This document shows, piece after piece, positions 8,743 to 17,542 of a stretch of 64,000 bases of DNA; positions within the stretch are counted from its first letter, which is position 1; the number at the start of each line of letters is the position of its first letter. The DNA is from Myxococcales bacterium (GTDB lineage Bacteria; Myxococcota_A; Polyangia; Polyangiales; Polyangiaceae): the NCBI GenBank assembly GCA_025359105.1, contig JANYHK010000026.1, positions 176,597 through 240,596 of the forward strand, written 5' to 3'. A program made the translations under genes and the position numbers. Below the pieces are notes generated by a model that made no database searches, was not told the origin of the DNA, and saw nothing but the letters and a program-made list of their open reading frames with translations.

Positions 8743-9252
8743 ATGTTCGCAAAGCTCACGAAGCGGCAGGGAGTCACCTTGATCGCCGGCTCCGCGCTCG
8801 TCACGGTCGCGTGCTCGGGGGCGACCGCGACGAACCAGGGCGACGGCGGTGCGGACGGCTCTTCCGGAGCCGACGCGAGCGGGTCGAGCTCCTCCTCCTC
8901 CTCCTCCTCCTCCTCGAGCAGCGGCAGCACCAGCGGCGCGAGCGGAACGAGCGGTACCAGTGGCGCGAGCAGCACCAGCGGCGCGACGGGGACGATCAAA
9001 TGCGACACGCACACCGTTACGCAGAGCGGGACCGTGCAGGCGTGCAACTTGAAGGAGAGCGTCGCGTGCGGAACGGCCGGCTCGCAATACGACCAGTACG
9101 AGGTCGTCTGCCACTGCCAGCCGAACAGCCGCACCTGCGACTGCAACTTCAACAACGTGCTCGTCAACCAGGTCTCGTCGGCCGTGTGCCCCTCGTGCTC
9201 GGACCCGAACGTCATGCAGGCCGCATTCAAGCGCTGCGGCTTCCCGTACTAG
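8743..9252 (+). CDS. Secreted lipoprotein with poly-Ser/SGTSG linker and Cys-rich domain
   Basis: 169 residues. The signal peptide ends in a lipobox (LVTVAC, Cys24), then comes a linker of about 60 residues made of Ser runs and SGASGTSGTSG repeats. The C-terminal 75 residues hold ten cysteines, suggesting a small disulfide-bonded domain at the cell surface (IKCDTH... CHCQPNSRTCDCNFN... CPSC). No enzyme motif is present. The linker type recurs in the phosphoesterase at 18.2 kb. Its last 26 bp overlap the 3' end of the convergent lipase gene. Confidence 0.75.
   Translation: MFAKLTKRQGVTLIAGSALVTVACSGATATNQGDGGADGSSGADASGSSSSSSSSSSSSSGSTSGASGTSGTSGASSTSGATGTIKCDTHTVTQSGTVQACNLKESVACGTAGSQYDQYEVVCHCQPNSRTCDCNFNNVLVNQVSSAVCPSCSDPNVMQAAFKRCGFPY
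8890..8915. repeat. TCC trinucleotide microsatellite in lipoprotein linker
   Basis: About nine uninterrupted TCC units encode the poly-Ser part of the linker. Length changes by slippage would stay in frame and alter linker length rather than switch the gene off. Confidence 0.8.
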
Positions 9253-10075
9253 GCGAAGCCTGAGCGGGCGCCCGTAAGAAGTCGACGACCGCGTCGATGA
9301 CCGTCGCGTCGAAGAGGATCGTCAGGTGCCCGGGCCCCTCGACGGCGAGATCGTGCCCGCCACGCGAAGCGAGCTGGCTCGTTGCTGGCGGGTGCACCAT
9401 GTTGTCGTGCGTCGAGTAGATGCTCAGGGCCGGGATCTCGATCTTGCGGCCCGCGCGGTCGACGAGCCACTCCGAACCGCTGCGCATCTGTTCGCCGACC
9501 GCGCCGAGGATCGGCCCCTTCCAGGGGATGCCCGCGTGCGGCGACGCGATCGTCACGCACCTCCGCACGCGCTTCGCGCCGCGTTCGCTGTAAAGGTATT
9601 CGAGCGCGACGAGCCCGCCGAGCGAGTGGGCCACGAGCGCGACGTGCTCGCGCCCGCTCGCGGCGCACACCTTCTCGACGAAGTCGGCCAGGCGCTCGGC
9701 GTTCTTCTCGACGCGCGACACCCATGGGTAGTTGAACCCGAACATCGGGCCGACGTGCGCCTGCCGTATCGCGCGCGCCAGGCCGACGAAGTTCGCGCGG
9801 TTCTGGAAGTAGCCGTGCACGAACACGACGACGTCACCCGGCCCGTCGCCGCCCATCGCGTGGCCGCGGAGGTAGTAGAGGGGAACGAGGGGCTGGGTGA
9901 GGACGACCCAGAACGTCTCGCGAACGAGCTCGCGCAGCGTCGCGCCGACCGTCCGCGGCGCCACGTGCGCGCGCATCAGGAAGAAGGACGTGACGAGGTA
10001 GACGAGGACGCCGAGCGCGGTGGCCGCCAGGAGGCCGCCGGTCGCGTAAGCGAGGAGGGTGAGGCGCGGAGCCAC
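9227..10075 (-). CDS. Membrane-anchored alpha/beta hydrolase (lipase-like)
   Basis: 282 residues. An N-terminal hydrophobic helix (about 8-34) anchors it. The catalytic domain starts with VVVFVHGYFQNRANF (oxyanion loop), has the nucleophile elbow AHSLGG (Ser151), an acid candidate in STHDNMV and a histidine in GPGHLTILFD. This arrangement is that of bacterial triacylglycerol lipases and esterases; the substrate is not known. It converges on the preceding lipoprotein gene with a 26-bp overlap of the 3' ends. Upstream the region is open, so it has its own promoter. Confidence 0.82.
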   Translation of the reverse strand: MAPRLTLLAYATGGLLAATALGVLVYLVTSFFLMRAHVAPRTVGATLRELVRETFWVVLTQPLVPLYYLRGHAMGGDGPGDVVVFVHGYFQNRANFVGLARAIRQAHVGPMFGFNYPWVSRVEKNAERLADFVEKVCAASGREHVALVAHSLGGLVALEYLYSERGAKRVRRCVTIASPHAGIPWKGPILGAVGEQMRSGSEWLVDRAGRKIEIPALSIYSTHDNMVHPPATSQLASRGGHDLAVEGPGHLTILFDATVIDAVVDFLRAPAQASPSTGSRSA

Positions 10076-10169
10076 ACGCCCTACCTACCCGAAGGGAGGG
10101 AACGGAGCTAGGCGAGCGGCCACACCAAGGCGGCGCGCTGACGCAAGAGGGAGCCGATCGTGTGGGGAT

Positions 10170-11696
10170 TCAGGCGGGTTTCTTGGTGGACGGCGTCCGG
10201 CCGACGATCGCCTCGTGCACGACTCGGAGGAGCTCCTCTGCGCCGAAGGGCTTCGCGATGAAGCGCCCGAGAGCGACCGGCACCTCCTGCTCGCTGTAGC
10301 CCGACATGAACAGGAAGGGCACCTCCACGCCCGCCGCCGCCGCAGCGCGCGCGAGCGCGGGACCGTCGAGATTCGGCATGAGCACGTCGCTGACGACGAG
10401 TCGGATCTCGCCGCCGCGGGCGCGAAGGAGGGAGAGCGCCTCCTCGCCGCCGCCCGCCTCGACTACCGTGTATCCGCCTTCCTGTAGGGTACGCACGGTG
10501 GCGCGGCGGACGAACGAGTCATCCTCGACGACCAGGACGACCTCACCCGCCCGGCCCCGGACGGGCGCGGGCAAGGCCGCGACGACGGGCGGAGTCGGCG
10601 CGTCGATGCGAGGCAAGAAAACGCGGAAGGTCGACCCCTGCCCGACCTTGCTCTCCACCACGATGAAGCCGCCGTGGCGCTCGACGATGCCGTGCGTCGT
10701 CGCGAGGCCAAGCCCGGTGCCCTGTCCCACTCCTTTGCTCGTGAAGAACGGCTCGAAGATCCGTCCGCGGGTCGCCTCGTCCATCCCCGCGCCGGTGTCC
10801 GAGATCGCGAGGCAGACGTAGTCGCCTGGCGCTCCCGTCCTCGGGTCCGTCGCATGGGCGTTCGAACCGTCGATCCGGAGCGTTCCACCGTCGGGCATCG
10901 CATCGCGCGCGTTGACGACGAGGTTCATGAGCGCCTGTTCGAGCTGTGACGGATCGACGCACACGTGCCAAGCGTCCGGCGCGATCGTCACGCGCATCGG
11001 GATGGCGTCGCCGAGCAGGCGCGTGAGCAGCGGCTCGACCTTGGCGAGCGCCTCCGCGACCTGCAGCGTGACGGGCGAAGAGGGCTGGCGTCGCGCAAAC
11101 GTCAAGAGCTGACGCGTCAGCGCGGAGGCCCTCGCCGCCGCGTCGAGCGCGTCCTTCAGATCGCGACGAGCCTCGGAGTCCTTCGGGAGCGACCGGAGCG
11201 CGAGCTCCGTGCAACCGGTGATGACCGTGAGCAGGTTGTTGAAGTCGTGCGCCACGCCGCCGGCGAGCCGGCCGATGCTCTCGAGCTTCTGCGACTCCCT
11301 GAGCGACGCCTCGAGGAGCTTCCGGTCGGTGATGTCGGCCAGCGTCGCGAGGACCTGCGCGACCTCGCCGCTCGGATCGAGCTCCGGCACGGCATGGACG
11401 AGGACCCATCGGATGCCTTCGTCGGGGCGAACGACGCCGATGACCACGTTGCGTACCGCCGCCCGCGTTCGTAGGACGGTCGCGACCGGCCGATCCTCGG
11501 CCAGGAACGGCTGTCCGTCCTCGCGGATGATCTTGAAGCGCGGATCGTACGACGTGATTCCCGTCAGCTCGTCTTCGGCCATGCCGAGGAGGGCCCGCGC
11601 AGCCGGGTTGCTCAAGAGGATCTCCGCCCGCGGCCCTTGCACGATGACGCCGACGTGCAGATCGACGATCAGCTTGTGGAACCTGTCCTCAATCAT
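10170..11696 (-). CDS. PAS hybrid histidine kinase with C-terminal receiver
   Basis: 508 residues, no membrane segment. PAS domain about 5-125 (DLHVGVIVQGPRAEILLSN), HisKA with phosphoacceptor His150 in AGGVAHDFNNLLTV, HATPase_c (N-box ALMNLVVNARDAM, G1 ISDTGAGMD, G2 GQGTGLGLATT), then a receiver with phosphoacceptor in VVSDVLMPNLDG and Lys in FIAKPFG. The VAHDFNNLL box is typical of myxobacterial sensor-hybrid kinases. The ATG chosen overlaps the last codons of an upstream alpha/beta hydrolase gene (ATGATTGA), so the kinase was probably the second gene of a coupled pair. The cognate partner is not evident nearby. Confidence 0.87.
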   Translation of the reverse strand: MIEDRFHKLIVDLHVGVIVQGPRAEILLSNPAARALLGMAEDELTGITSYDPRFKIIREDGQPFLAEDRPVATVLRTRAAVRNVVIGVVRPDEGIRWVLVHAVPELDPSGEVAQVLATLADITDRKLLEASLRESQKLESIGRLAGGVAHDFNNLLTVITGCTELALRSLPKDSEARRDLKDALDAAARASALTRQLLTFARRQPSSPVTLQVAEALAKVEPLLTRLLGDAIPMRVTIAPDAWHVCVDPSQLEQALMNLVVNARDAMPDGGTLRIDGSNAHATDPRTGAPGDYVCLAISDTGAGMDEATRGRIFEPFFTSKGVGQGTGLGLATTHGIVERHGGFIVVESKVGQGSTFRVFLPRIDAPTPPVVAALPAPVRGRAGEVVLVVEDDSFVRRATVRTLQEGGYTVVEAGGGEEALSLLRARGGEIRLVVSDVLMPNLDGPALARAAAAAGVEVPFLFMSGYSEQEVPVALGRFIAKPFGAEELLRVVHEAIVGRTPSTKKPA

Positions 11697-12415
11697 GCCG
11701 GCCGAGCAGCTCCGCGACGCGCGCCGGCTCGGTGACCATCGCCGCGTGCCCGGCATCGAGCGTCTCGAGGCGCCATCCGAGGCTCTTTGCGCGCTCGACG
11801 AACGGCGCGAGCGGATCGACCCCGAAGAGCGCGACCAGGCCCGCGTGGCGTGTGCACTGGACGTACGTAGTCGGGATCCGCTCGAGCACCCCGGGGGTGA
11901 GGCGCAGCGACTCGTGGAGGGTGCGGAGCGGGTGGGCGTGGCGCCGCGGCTCGAGCCACGCGACGTCGGCGGGGTCGTGGACCTCGAGCGCGGCCAGCGG
12001 CAACGGCGGCAGCAGCCAGTCGGTGCTCTGCGCCATCGCCGTGAGCGCGTCGGCGGTCCCCTCCGCGAACGCGCCGCTCGCCGCCTGGCCGTCGGCGAGC
12101 GCGCTGGCGTCGAGGTAGACGAGCTTGCCTACCCGCGAGGCCGGCGCGTCGGCGACCGCGGTCACGACCGCTCCGCCGTAGCTGTGCCCCACGAGGACGA
12201 CCTCACGGAGATCCTCATGCTCGAGGACCGAGCGCACGTCTTCGACGTGGGTGGAGGCTCGTCTCCCGCGTGAGTAGGTGGTGTCGCGCTCCGGAGCCCG
12301 TCAGCGTCGGCGTGAAGACGACGTGCCCGGCCGCCCGCAGGCGTTCGGCCACCTTGCGCCAGATCCAGCCGCCGTCGAAGGCCCCATGGACCAGTACAAT
12401 CGCGCGCCCCACCAC
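11689..12415 (-). pseudogene. Alpha/beta hydrolase split by a frameshift
   Basis: Two frames together give one normal EstC/salicylate-esterase-type hydrolase of about 240 residues. The first, from GTG 12415, encodes VLVHGAFDGGWIW and TLTGSGARHHLL up to TSLH. The second continues with VEDVRSVLEHEDLREV, the nucleophile elbow GHSYGG, and DAGHAAM near the end. The join falls near 12240-12247, where a single missing base would restore a TSLHTHVEDV-like reading. It may be a genuine disabling mutation or a sequencing error. The downstream part keeps its ATG (12237) but lacks the oxyanion loop. The last codons overlap the start of the hybrid kinase. Confidence 0.78.
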
Positions 12416-12537
12416 GTCAGGATAGACCCGCGCGGCGATCGACGGCCAGCCCGAAGTTCATCGACGGAGCCGGCCGTTTGGTCGGTGACGAACCCTTCTC
12501 CCAGCTCGCCGGCTCTCATGGGCAGAGAGGTTCGACC

Positions 12538-12720
12538 ATGTGCCAGCGCGTCACGTGCTCCGAGTGCAGAAAGCCTTCGTATGCCGGCTGCGGCCGCCAC
12601 GTGGAGCAGGTCCTGGGGGACGTGCCGCGCGAACAGCGGTGCACGTGCCGCGAGACCCGACGCGCCGTTCCGAACGACGCGGGGCCCTCGTTCTTCGAGC
12701 GACTGTTCGGCAAATCCTGA
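12538..12720 (+). CDS. Small Cys-rich protein (CxxC-type, conserved hypothetical)
   Basis: 60 residues beginning MCQRVTCSECRKPSYAGCG. Six cysteines lie in the first 40 residues, in two pairs (TCSEC and RCTC) plus a GCGRHVEQVLGDV core, the layout of a conserved small actinobacterial/proteobacterial family of unknown role. It may bind zinc. An AGAGAGG-like ribosome site lies 7 bases before the ATG. It leads a short plus-strand run with DUF302 (18-bp gap) and a broken thioredoxin, suggesting a thiol or redox context. Confidence 0.7.
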   Translation: MCQRVTCSECRKPSYAGCGRHVEQVLGDVPREQRCTCRETRRAVPNDAGPSFFERLFGKS

Positions 12721-12738
12721 TCGAGACTGGGGAAGACC

Positions 12739-13164
12739 ATGACGACGGAACACGCAAAGAGCCCGCTCTCGGAGCATCGCGGATCGTGGAAGGACCTGAA
12801 GCTCAGCTTCGACGAGGCGCTCGCGCGCCTTCCCGAGGCGCTGCAGGCCGAGGGCTTCGGCGTCATCACGCAGATCGACATGCAGGCGACGCTCAAGGCC
12901 AAGCTCGGCGTCGACTCTCGCCGATACCGAATCCTGGGGGCGTGCAATCCAGGCTTCGCCCGCAAGGCGCTCGAGGCGGATCCGCGCGTGGGGCTGCTGC
13001 TGCCGTGCAACGTCGTCCTCTATGAGCGCGACGACAAGATCGCGGTGCTCGGCGTCATCGACCCGATGCAGCAGCTCGGGCCGGCGGCCGGCCTCACCGA
13101 GATCGCGAGGGAGGTTGGCGAGAAGCTCGGCCGCGTCGCGGAGACGCTGGACGTGCCGTCATGA
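12739..13164 (+). CDS. DUF302 domain protein
   Basis: 141 residues, a single DUF302 domain. Conserved marks are FDEALARLPEALQAEGFGVI (about 24-43), IDMQATLKAKLG (about 46-57), YRILGACNPGFARKALEADP (about 62-81), LLPCNVVLYERDD and a short C-terminal helix. DUF302 proteins are small cytoplasmic or lipid-linked proteins found with redox and stress genes; no activity is established. GGGGAAG lies 7 bases before the ATG. The TGA overlaps the ATG of the truncated thioredoxin (ATGA), so the two were translated as a coupled pair. Confidence 0.86.
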   Translation: MTTEHAKSPLSEHRGSWKDLKLSFDEALARLPEALQAEGFGVITQIDMQATLKAKLGVDSRRYRILGACNPGFARKALEADPRVGLLLPCNVVLYERDDKIAVLGVIDPMQQLGPAAGLTEIAREVGEKLGRVAETLDVPS

Positions 13165-13259
13165 GGCCGACCGCAGTCACGACGAGCGACTTCGTCGAGC
13201 TGGTCCACAAGGAGGGTGTGCTCATCCTCGACTTCTGGGCAGGTTGGTGCGGTCCGTAA
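13161..13259 (+). pseudogene. Thioredoxin cut off inside its active site (ends WCGP-stop)
   Basis: 32 codons read MRPTAVTTSDFVELVHKEGV then LILDFWAGWCGP and a TAA, exactly where the second active-site Cys of WCGPC should be. The beta-alpha-beta start of thioredoxin is intact but everything after the first catalytic Cys is missing, and the next 90 bases do not resume a thioredoxin in any frame. A short deletion just after GGTCCG plus loss of the 3' end would explain it. TAA cannot be recoded as selenocysteine. The surviving peptide cannot fold as thioredoxin. Confidence 0.82.
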
Positions 13260-13325
13260 CATGGACGCGGTTCGCCGCAACGCTGCGCAGACCGCGCAGG
13301 CCGCTCCACCGCCACGCCCATGAGC

Positions 13326-13349
13326 GCCGGTCCCAGCTCCCTGACCGGC
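13326..13349 (-). terminator. Hairpin after the FAD oxidoreductase gene
   Basis: A perfect 7-bp inverted repeat (GCCGGTC/GACCGGC, 10-base loop) starts 6 bases beyond the minus-strand stop at 13356. There is no T-run, so it is only a candidate terminator or 3' stabiliser. Confidence 0.35.
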
Positions 13350-13355
13350 TACGCG

Positions 13356-14783
13356 TCAATCCTCTTGAACGAGGGCAGCCAGGACGGCGAGTAGCTCGTC
13401 GCGCGATGCCGCGAGCGGCGGGGCCGCTGGGGACTGGGCCGCGACCGCCGCGCGCGCGACCTCGCGAAGGGTCGCGTCGCCCAGGAGCGCCCCCACGGGA
13501 TCGAGCAGGGTGGAGAACCGCGAAACCGCGCGGAAGACGCGCGCGTCGAGCGGCGCCGCGGCTTGGAGCTCACGAATCGCCGTCGCGAGCGGCACTTCGT
13601 CCGCGCTCGCTGGATCGCCCTGCCATGCGCGCGTCCTCACGCGATCGAGCTCGGTCGAGACGCGCCAGCGAGCCTCGTTCTCCGCGGAGACGCGCGCGTG
13701 GTACGCGAGCGCCAGCGCTCGGCGATCTTCGGGGTGCTCCGCCAGCGCGTCGACGAGCGCAAACGCGTGGGCCATCCCGATCGCCATTCCCCATCCGTAG
13801 GCCGCGTTCGTATGGCAGAGCGCGTCGCCGATCGGCAAGACGCCGGTCGCGACAGGCTCGCCGTCCGCGACGATCGCGCGCAGCACGTTCTGCAGGCCCC
13901 CCATCGCCAGCACAGGGGAGATCGGTTCCGCGGTCTCCCGCGCGACCCACGGCGCGAAGAGCGGAAGGGCAGCGCATGCGGCGTCGAAGGCCGCGTCGTG
14001 CCGGACGACGCGGAGCGCTTGCTCGGCCACGGGAAGGCCGAGGGTGATCGAGAAGACGCCGCGATCGGCGAGGTGAACGATCGCGAGGGCGTAGGGAAGC
14101 TCGGCGCGAGGACCCCACAGCCATCGCCCCTTGGGGAAGCTCGCGCCGTCGCAGAGGGCGTAGTAGCGCGAATAATAGACGAGCCCGCACGCCTCGATGC
14201 GCTCCGCCGGCAGCCTGGCTCCAGCGTCGTCGAGCCACGCCCACACCGGAGCGCGGCGTCCTGTCGCATCGACGACGAGGTCCGCGCGGAGCTCTTCGCC
14301 GGCATCGGTGACGACGCCGCAGACGCGTGGCGAGCCTTCTTCTCCGTCCGCGACCATCAGGCCACGCGCCCCGGTGCCGGCGCGCAGGGTGAGCCCGGGC
14401 TCGCGCGCCGCGGCCTCCCAGAGCACCGACTCGATCAAGGGCCGGCGGCAGAAGATGACGCGCAGATCGTCGTCGGCAGGGACGCGGGCGCCTCCCGGCA
14501 CGAAGGCGCCCATGTCGAAGTCGATGGCGCCGGCGTTGTAGATGGCGGCGAGCAGATCGGGCGCGCGATCGCGCAAGAGGACGCGCGCGTGCGCCATCAA
14601 TCCGTGCGGCAAGAGCGCCTGCGGCGTGCCCCGGCGGTGCCATGCAGTGAACACGTCGGCGGCGGCGAGGGGCGCAGGGCGGGGATCCTTCTCGACGAGC
14701 GAGATCGCATGGCCGCGGCGGGCCAGCGCGATCGCGGCAAGAAGGCCGGTTGTACCCGCGCCGAGGACCACGATGTTGGCCAT
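13356..14783 (-). CDS. FAD-dependent oxidoreductase / monooxygenase-like
   Basis: 475 residues. The N-terminal dinucleotide fold is clear: IVVLGAGTTGLLAAIALARRGH (GxGxxG at about 8-13) with an acidic end of the second strand (LVEKD). Downstream come LVVDATGRRAPVW (about 180) and the second FAD motif IGDALCHTNAAYGWGMAIGMAHA (about 320-340, GD plus flavin contacts). This is the layout of group A flavoprotein monooxygenases and geranylgeranyl-reductase-like enzymes. The substrate cannot be deduced. No redox partner is adjacent. Confidence 0.83.
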   Translation of the reverse strand: MANIVVLGAGTTGLLAAIALARRGHAISLVEKDPRPAPLAAADVFTAWHRRGTPQALLPHGLMAHARVLLRDRAPDLLAAIYNAGAIDFDMGAFVPGGARVPADDDLRVIFCRRPLIESVLWEAAAREPGLTLRAGTGARGLMVADGEEGSPRVCGVVTDAGEELRADLVVDATGRRAPVWAWLDDAGARLPAERIEACGLVYYSRYYALCDGASFPKGRWLWGPRAELPYALAIVHLADRGVFSITLGLPVAEQALRVVRHDAAFDAACAALPLFAPWVARETAEPISPVLAMGGLQNVLRAIVADGEPVATGVLPIGDALCHTNAAYGWGMAIGMAHAFALVDALAEHPEDRRALALAYHARVSAENEARWRVSTELDRVRTRAWQGDPASADEVPLATAIRELQAAAPLDARVFRAVSRFSTLLDPVGALLGDATLREVARAAVAAQSPAAPPLAASRDELLAVLAALVQED

Positions 14784-14840
14784 CCTGTCATCGTAGTCGG
14801 TTTGCGCCGCAGCTGTTTCGACGAAGGCTCCGCTGAAGCG

Positions 14841-15983
14841 TCACAGGCTCTTGCAGCAGCGAAATCCGAGGTGGTAGTTCACGTGCACGGCCCGATCGAG
14901 GCTCTCGACGTGCCAGCGCGGATCGAAGTTGCACGTGTCGGAGTGGGCCATCTCCTTGTACGGCGTGCTGGCGGGGACGGGTCGATCGGGCTCGCGCGCG
15001 ACCTCGCTGTAGAACCAGGCGCTGCCTTTGAGCTGGCTCGCCGGTTTTCCGTCGACGTCCTTGCGGACCATCTCCTCGGCCACGTTGCCGTGCTGGTCGA
15101 AGACGCCGAAGCGCGAGCGGCATCGCGGGAAGCTGCCCGACGGCTCGGTGTCGGTCGCGCACGTCGCCCACGCGCTCTTCGCGTCGTTCGGCACGCAGCG
15201 CTGCCGGTGCGGGCGATGCGTGTGGCACACGTCGAGGTCGAGGACGTCGCCGTACGCGTAGCGCCGGTCCTTGCCACCGTCGGGATCGGCGCGGCACGCG
15301 AGCTGCCACTCCCCCTGCGTGCACAGGCGCTTTCCTTGTAGTTTACACACGGCGTTCGCGGCCGACGGCGACGCCCACACGATGGGCAGCTCGCAGGCGC
15401 GGTTCGGGAACTCGAAGACGTCGATGCAGTACGACGGCTTCTTCCCCTTGCTCCAGACGGGAACCATGGCGTCGGCGCCACACGTCGCGCGCTGCTCGGG
15501 CGTCTGCAGGACGACGCCCGCCAGGCCGGCCATGCACTCCTCGCGGCTCGTCGTGTGGCGCGAGAGCGCCTTGTTGCCCTGGTTCATCTGCGACGGACCC
15601 TCGGTGCCGAACGTGGCGCGGAGGAAGGAGTCGGCGCGGCCGTCCGGGAGGCCGACGAGGGCGAGCAGCTCGTCCTCCGTCTCCTTGTGCAGGTCCATCG
15701 GATCGGAGCGGAGGGGCGCGGCGTCGAGCTCGGTGGCCAGGTCACCCGCGTCGGCCGAAGCGACCGCGTCCGAGGCCGCGAACGCGTCCGCGTCCGCGAA
15801 CACGACCGCGTCGGCGCCGCGCGCGAAGGACGGCGCCGACGCGTCGAGCGCGCGACGCGCGCCGGAGAGCTCGGGGGGCGCCGACGCCCGGCAGGCGACG
15901 CCCAGCACGAGCCCGGCCACGGGAAGCCCCGCGAGCGTCCGCGTGAGCTTGCGACGAAGAGATGCGTACCGCGCGCGCGTCAC
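14841..15983 (-). CDS. Secreted FGE/SUMF1-domain lipoprotein
   Basis: 380 residues. The signal ends at a lipobox-like GLVLGVAC (Cys31), followed by an Ala/Asp-rich linker to about 90. The rest is a formylglycine-generating-enzyme-type fold: YCIDVFEFPNRACELP, WASPSAANAVCKLQGKRLCTQGEW, RYAYGD, FGVFDQHGNVAEEM and a C-terminal YHLGFRCC. The GNVxEW/GFRC pattern is the hallmark of this family. Many myxobacterial copies are enzymes of unknown substrate or mere binding scaffolds. The linker-bearing, Cys-rich form suggests a surface location. A stop and a hairpin separate it from the wax synthase gene. Confidence 0.82.
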   Translation of the reverse strand: MTRARYASLRRKLTRTLAGLPVAGLVLGVACRASAPPELSGARRALDASAPSFARGADAVVFADADAFAASDAVASADAGDLATELDAAPLRSDPMDLHKETEDELLALVGLPDGRADSFLRATFGTEGPSQMNQGNKALSRHTTSREECMAGLAGVVLQTPEQRATCGADAMVPVWSKGKKPSYCIDVFEFPNRACELPIVWASPSAANAVCKLQGKRLCTQGEWQLACRADPDGGKDRRYAYGDVLDLDVCHTHRPHRQRCVPNDAKSAWATCATDTEPSGSFPRCRSRFGVFDQHGNVAEEMVRKDVDGKPASQLKGSAWFYSEVAREPDRPVPASTPYKEMAHSDTCNFDPRWHVESLDRAVHVNYHLGFRCCKSL

Positions 15984-16051
15984 GCGGCCGTTCTATAGCA
16001 ACCGTCCGTTGGATGGAAACGGTTCCCATGGGCTTCTGGTGGCCCGCTACG

Positions 16052-17335
16052 TCACACGCGCTCCGCGTGCGACGTAGGCGCGTCGGCGCGCACGTGAGCC
16101 GCTAGCGCCGCGAGCTCGACGTGCAGCGCGGCGACGAACGCCTCGGGCTCCGGCATGATCCCGGCGTCCGCCATCACCCCCACCGTGACCTCGCCTGCGT
16201 AGCTGAGGATGCTGATGCCGAGTCCCAGGCGCCCCGACTGGGGCGCCCAGAACATGATCCGGTCGATGCGGGCGCCGGCGACCTGCAGCGGCGCGCGCGG
16301 TCCCGGGACGTTCGTGAGAACGAGCGACGCCTTCGTCGCGAAGAACGTGACGCCGAGCCCCTCGAGCCGCCGCGGCGCGTACCCCATGGCGCGCAGGATG
16401 CCCATCGCGACGACCGCCTCCGGCGTCGACTTCAGCCGGTCCATCCGGCGCTTCACCGCGGCGAGGCGGGCGAGGGGATCGGCAACGCCGATGGGGAGCC
16501 CGAGGACGACGAGGCCGAACCGATTCCCGAGCTCGAGGTCTCCAGCGCGCCGCACGTTGACCGGCACCATGGCGCGGATCTCTGTGTTCTCGACGCCGGT
16601 GCGATTCTCAGCGAGGTAGCGTCGCAGCGCCCCGGCGACTGTCGCGACCAGAACGTCGTTCACGGTCGACGACGTCCGGTGCGCGATGTTTTTGACGTCG
16701 TCGAGGAGCATCGGCTCCGACCACGCGACCCGCTTCGCCTGACCGAGCGGCCTCTTGAGGAGCGTCTTCGGATCCGAAGGGAGCGCCACCAGGCGCGCCG
16801 CCGCGAGCGCGTAGTCGAACGCGCTCCTCACGGGCGGCGCCGTTCTCGGGGCCGGCAGGGCGACGCTCGGCGCCTGCACCGTGTCGCAGAGGGAGAGCAG
16901 GACGCCGACGAGCGCGAATCCGTCCGCGATGGCGTGATGGATGCGGAAGAGGAGCGCCGTCCCCTTCCCCGGGCGGTCGATCACGTACACGCGCCACAGA
17001 GGGATGCTGCGATCGAGCAGCGAGCTGATGACCCCGTCGAGGAACTCACGGAGCCTCGCGTCCTCCGCGGAAGCCAGCGTGACGTGCTCCACGTGGCGCT
17101 CGACGCTGAACTCCGGATCCGGCTCCCAGCGCGGCGCGCCCATGTGCGCCGCCGGCTCCACCACGCGCGCGCGGAAGCGGGGGCGCGAGACGAGCCGGTC
17201 CGCGAGCAGCCCACACACGCGCGCGGGCGCGACCGACGTCGCGAGCTCGAGGAGCCCGTTGACGACCATCGGATTGGTCGCGTCCTCCATGTGCAGCCAG
17301 GCCGCGTCTTCTCCGCCGAGCACGTCGTGGACCAT
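16052..17335 (-). CDS. Wax ester synthase / diacylglycerol acyltransferase
   Basis: 427 residues of the bacterial WS/DGAT family, which esterifies fatty alcohols or diacylglycerol with acyl-CoA to make storage lipids. The catalytic HHxxxDG motif is present as HHAIADG (about 133-139); the second family block VNDVLVATVAGALRRYL and the third NRFGLVVLGLP follow, then LVLTNVPGP near 340. It lacks transmembrane helices and is expected at the inner face of the membrane. The start is ATG 17335, preceded by GAAGGGACGG. A longer in-frame extension upstream does not resemble protein. It stands alone and is divergent from the Fis-type gene. Confidence 0.87.
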   Translation of the reverse strand: MVHDVLGGEDAAWLHMEDATNPMVVNGLLELATSVAPARVCGLLADRLVSRPRFRARVVEPAAHMGAPRWEPDPEFSVERHVEHVTLASAEDARLREFLDGVISSLLDRSIPLWRVYVIDRPGKGTALLFRIHHAIADGFALVGVLLSLCDTVQAPSVALPAPRTAPPVRSAFDYALAAARLVALPSDPKTLLKRPLGQAKRVAWSEPMLLDDVKNIAHRTSSTVNDVLVATVAGALRRYLAENRTGVENTEIRAMVPVNVRRAGDLELGNRFGLVVLGLPIGVADPLARLAAVKRRMDRLKSTPEAVVAMGILRAMGYAPRRLEGLGVTFFATKASLVLTNVPGPRAPLQVAGARIDRIMFWAPQSGRLGLGISILSYAGEVTVGVMADAGIMPEPEAFVAALHVELAALAAHVRADAPTSHAERV

Positions 17336-17472
17336 GGGACCGTCCCTTCGCCAGGAGAGCTGCACCTCACGTGCCGCGCGGTTTGCGCGGCGCCACGACA
17401 GCGCTGGAAGCGACGCGATGCGCAGACGTCCGGACGAAACCGCGTGGAATGCGTTCCGACCCGAGCTCGAAA

Positions 17473-17488
17473 TGGCGAGGGAATTGCA
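17473..17488 (+). promoter_or_regulatory. Candidate sigma-54 promoter for the Fis-type HTH gene
   Basis: TGGCGAGGGAATTGCA has the invariant GG and GC of a -24/-12 element at the correct spacing and matches the consensus at TGGC and TTGCA. It predicts a transcript starting near 17499, giving a leader of about 44 bases before the ATG at 17543. Nothing else in the 207-bp gap looks like a promoter. Confidence 0.55.
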
Positions 17489-17542
17489 GGAAGGCTTACT
17501 GGCCGCTCCGGCAACCTCCAACGAGAGCAGTGAGGCCTGACA

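Noticed and set aside
13257..13259. Thioredoxin stop as a third selenocysteine
   Set aside because: The codon is TAA, not TGA, and no thioredoxin sequence follows.
13563..15341. 592-codon plus-strand open frame
   Set aside because: Runs opposite two well-supported genes (FAD oxidoreductase and FGE lipoprotein) and has Arg-rich, motif-free sequence typical of antisense high-GC DNA.
16004..16029. Hairpin AACCGT...ACGGTT as terminator after the wax synthase gene
   Set aside because: Loop too large and no T-run; left out of the feature list.
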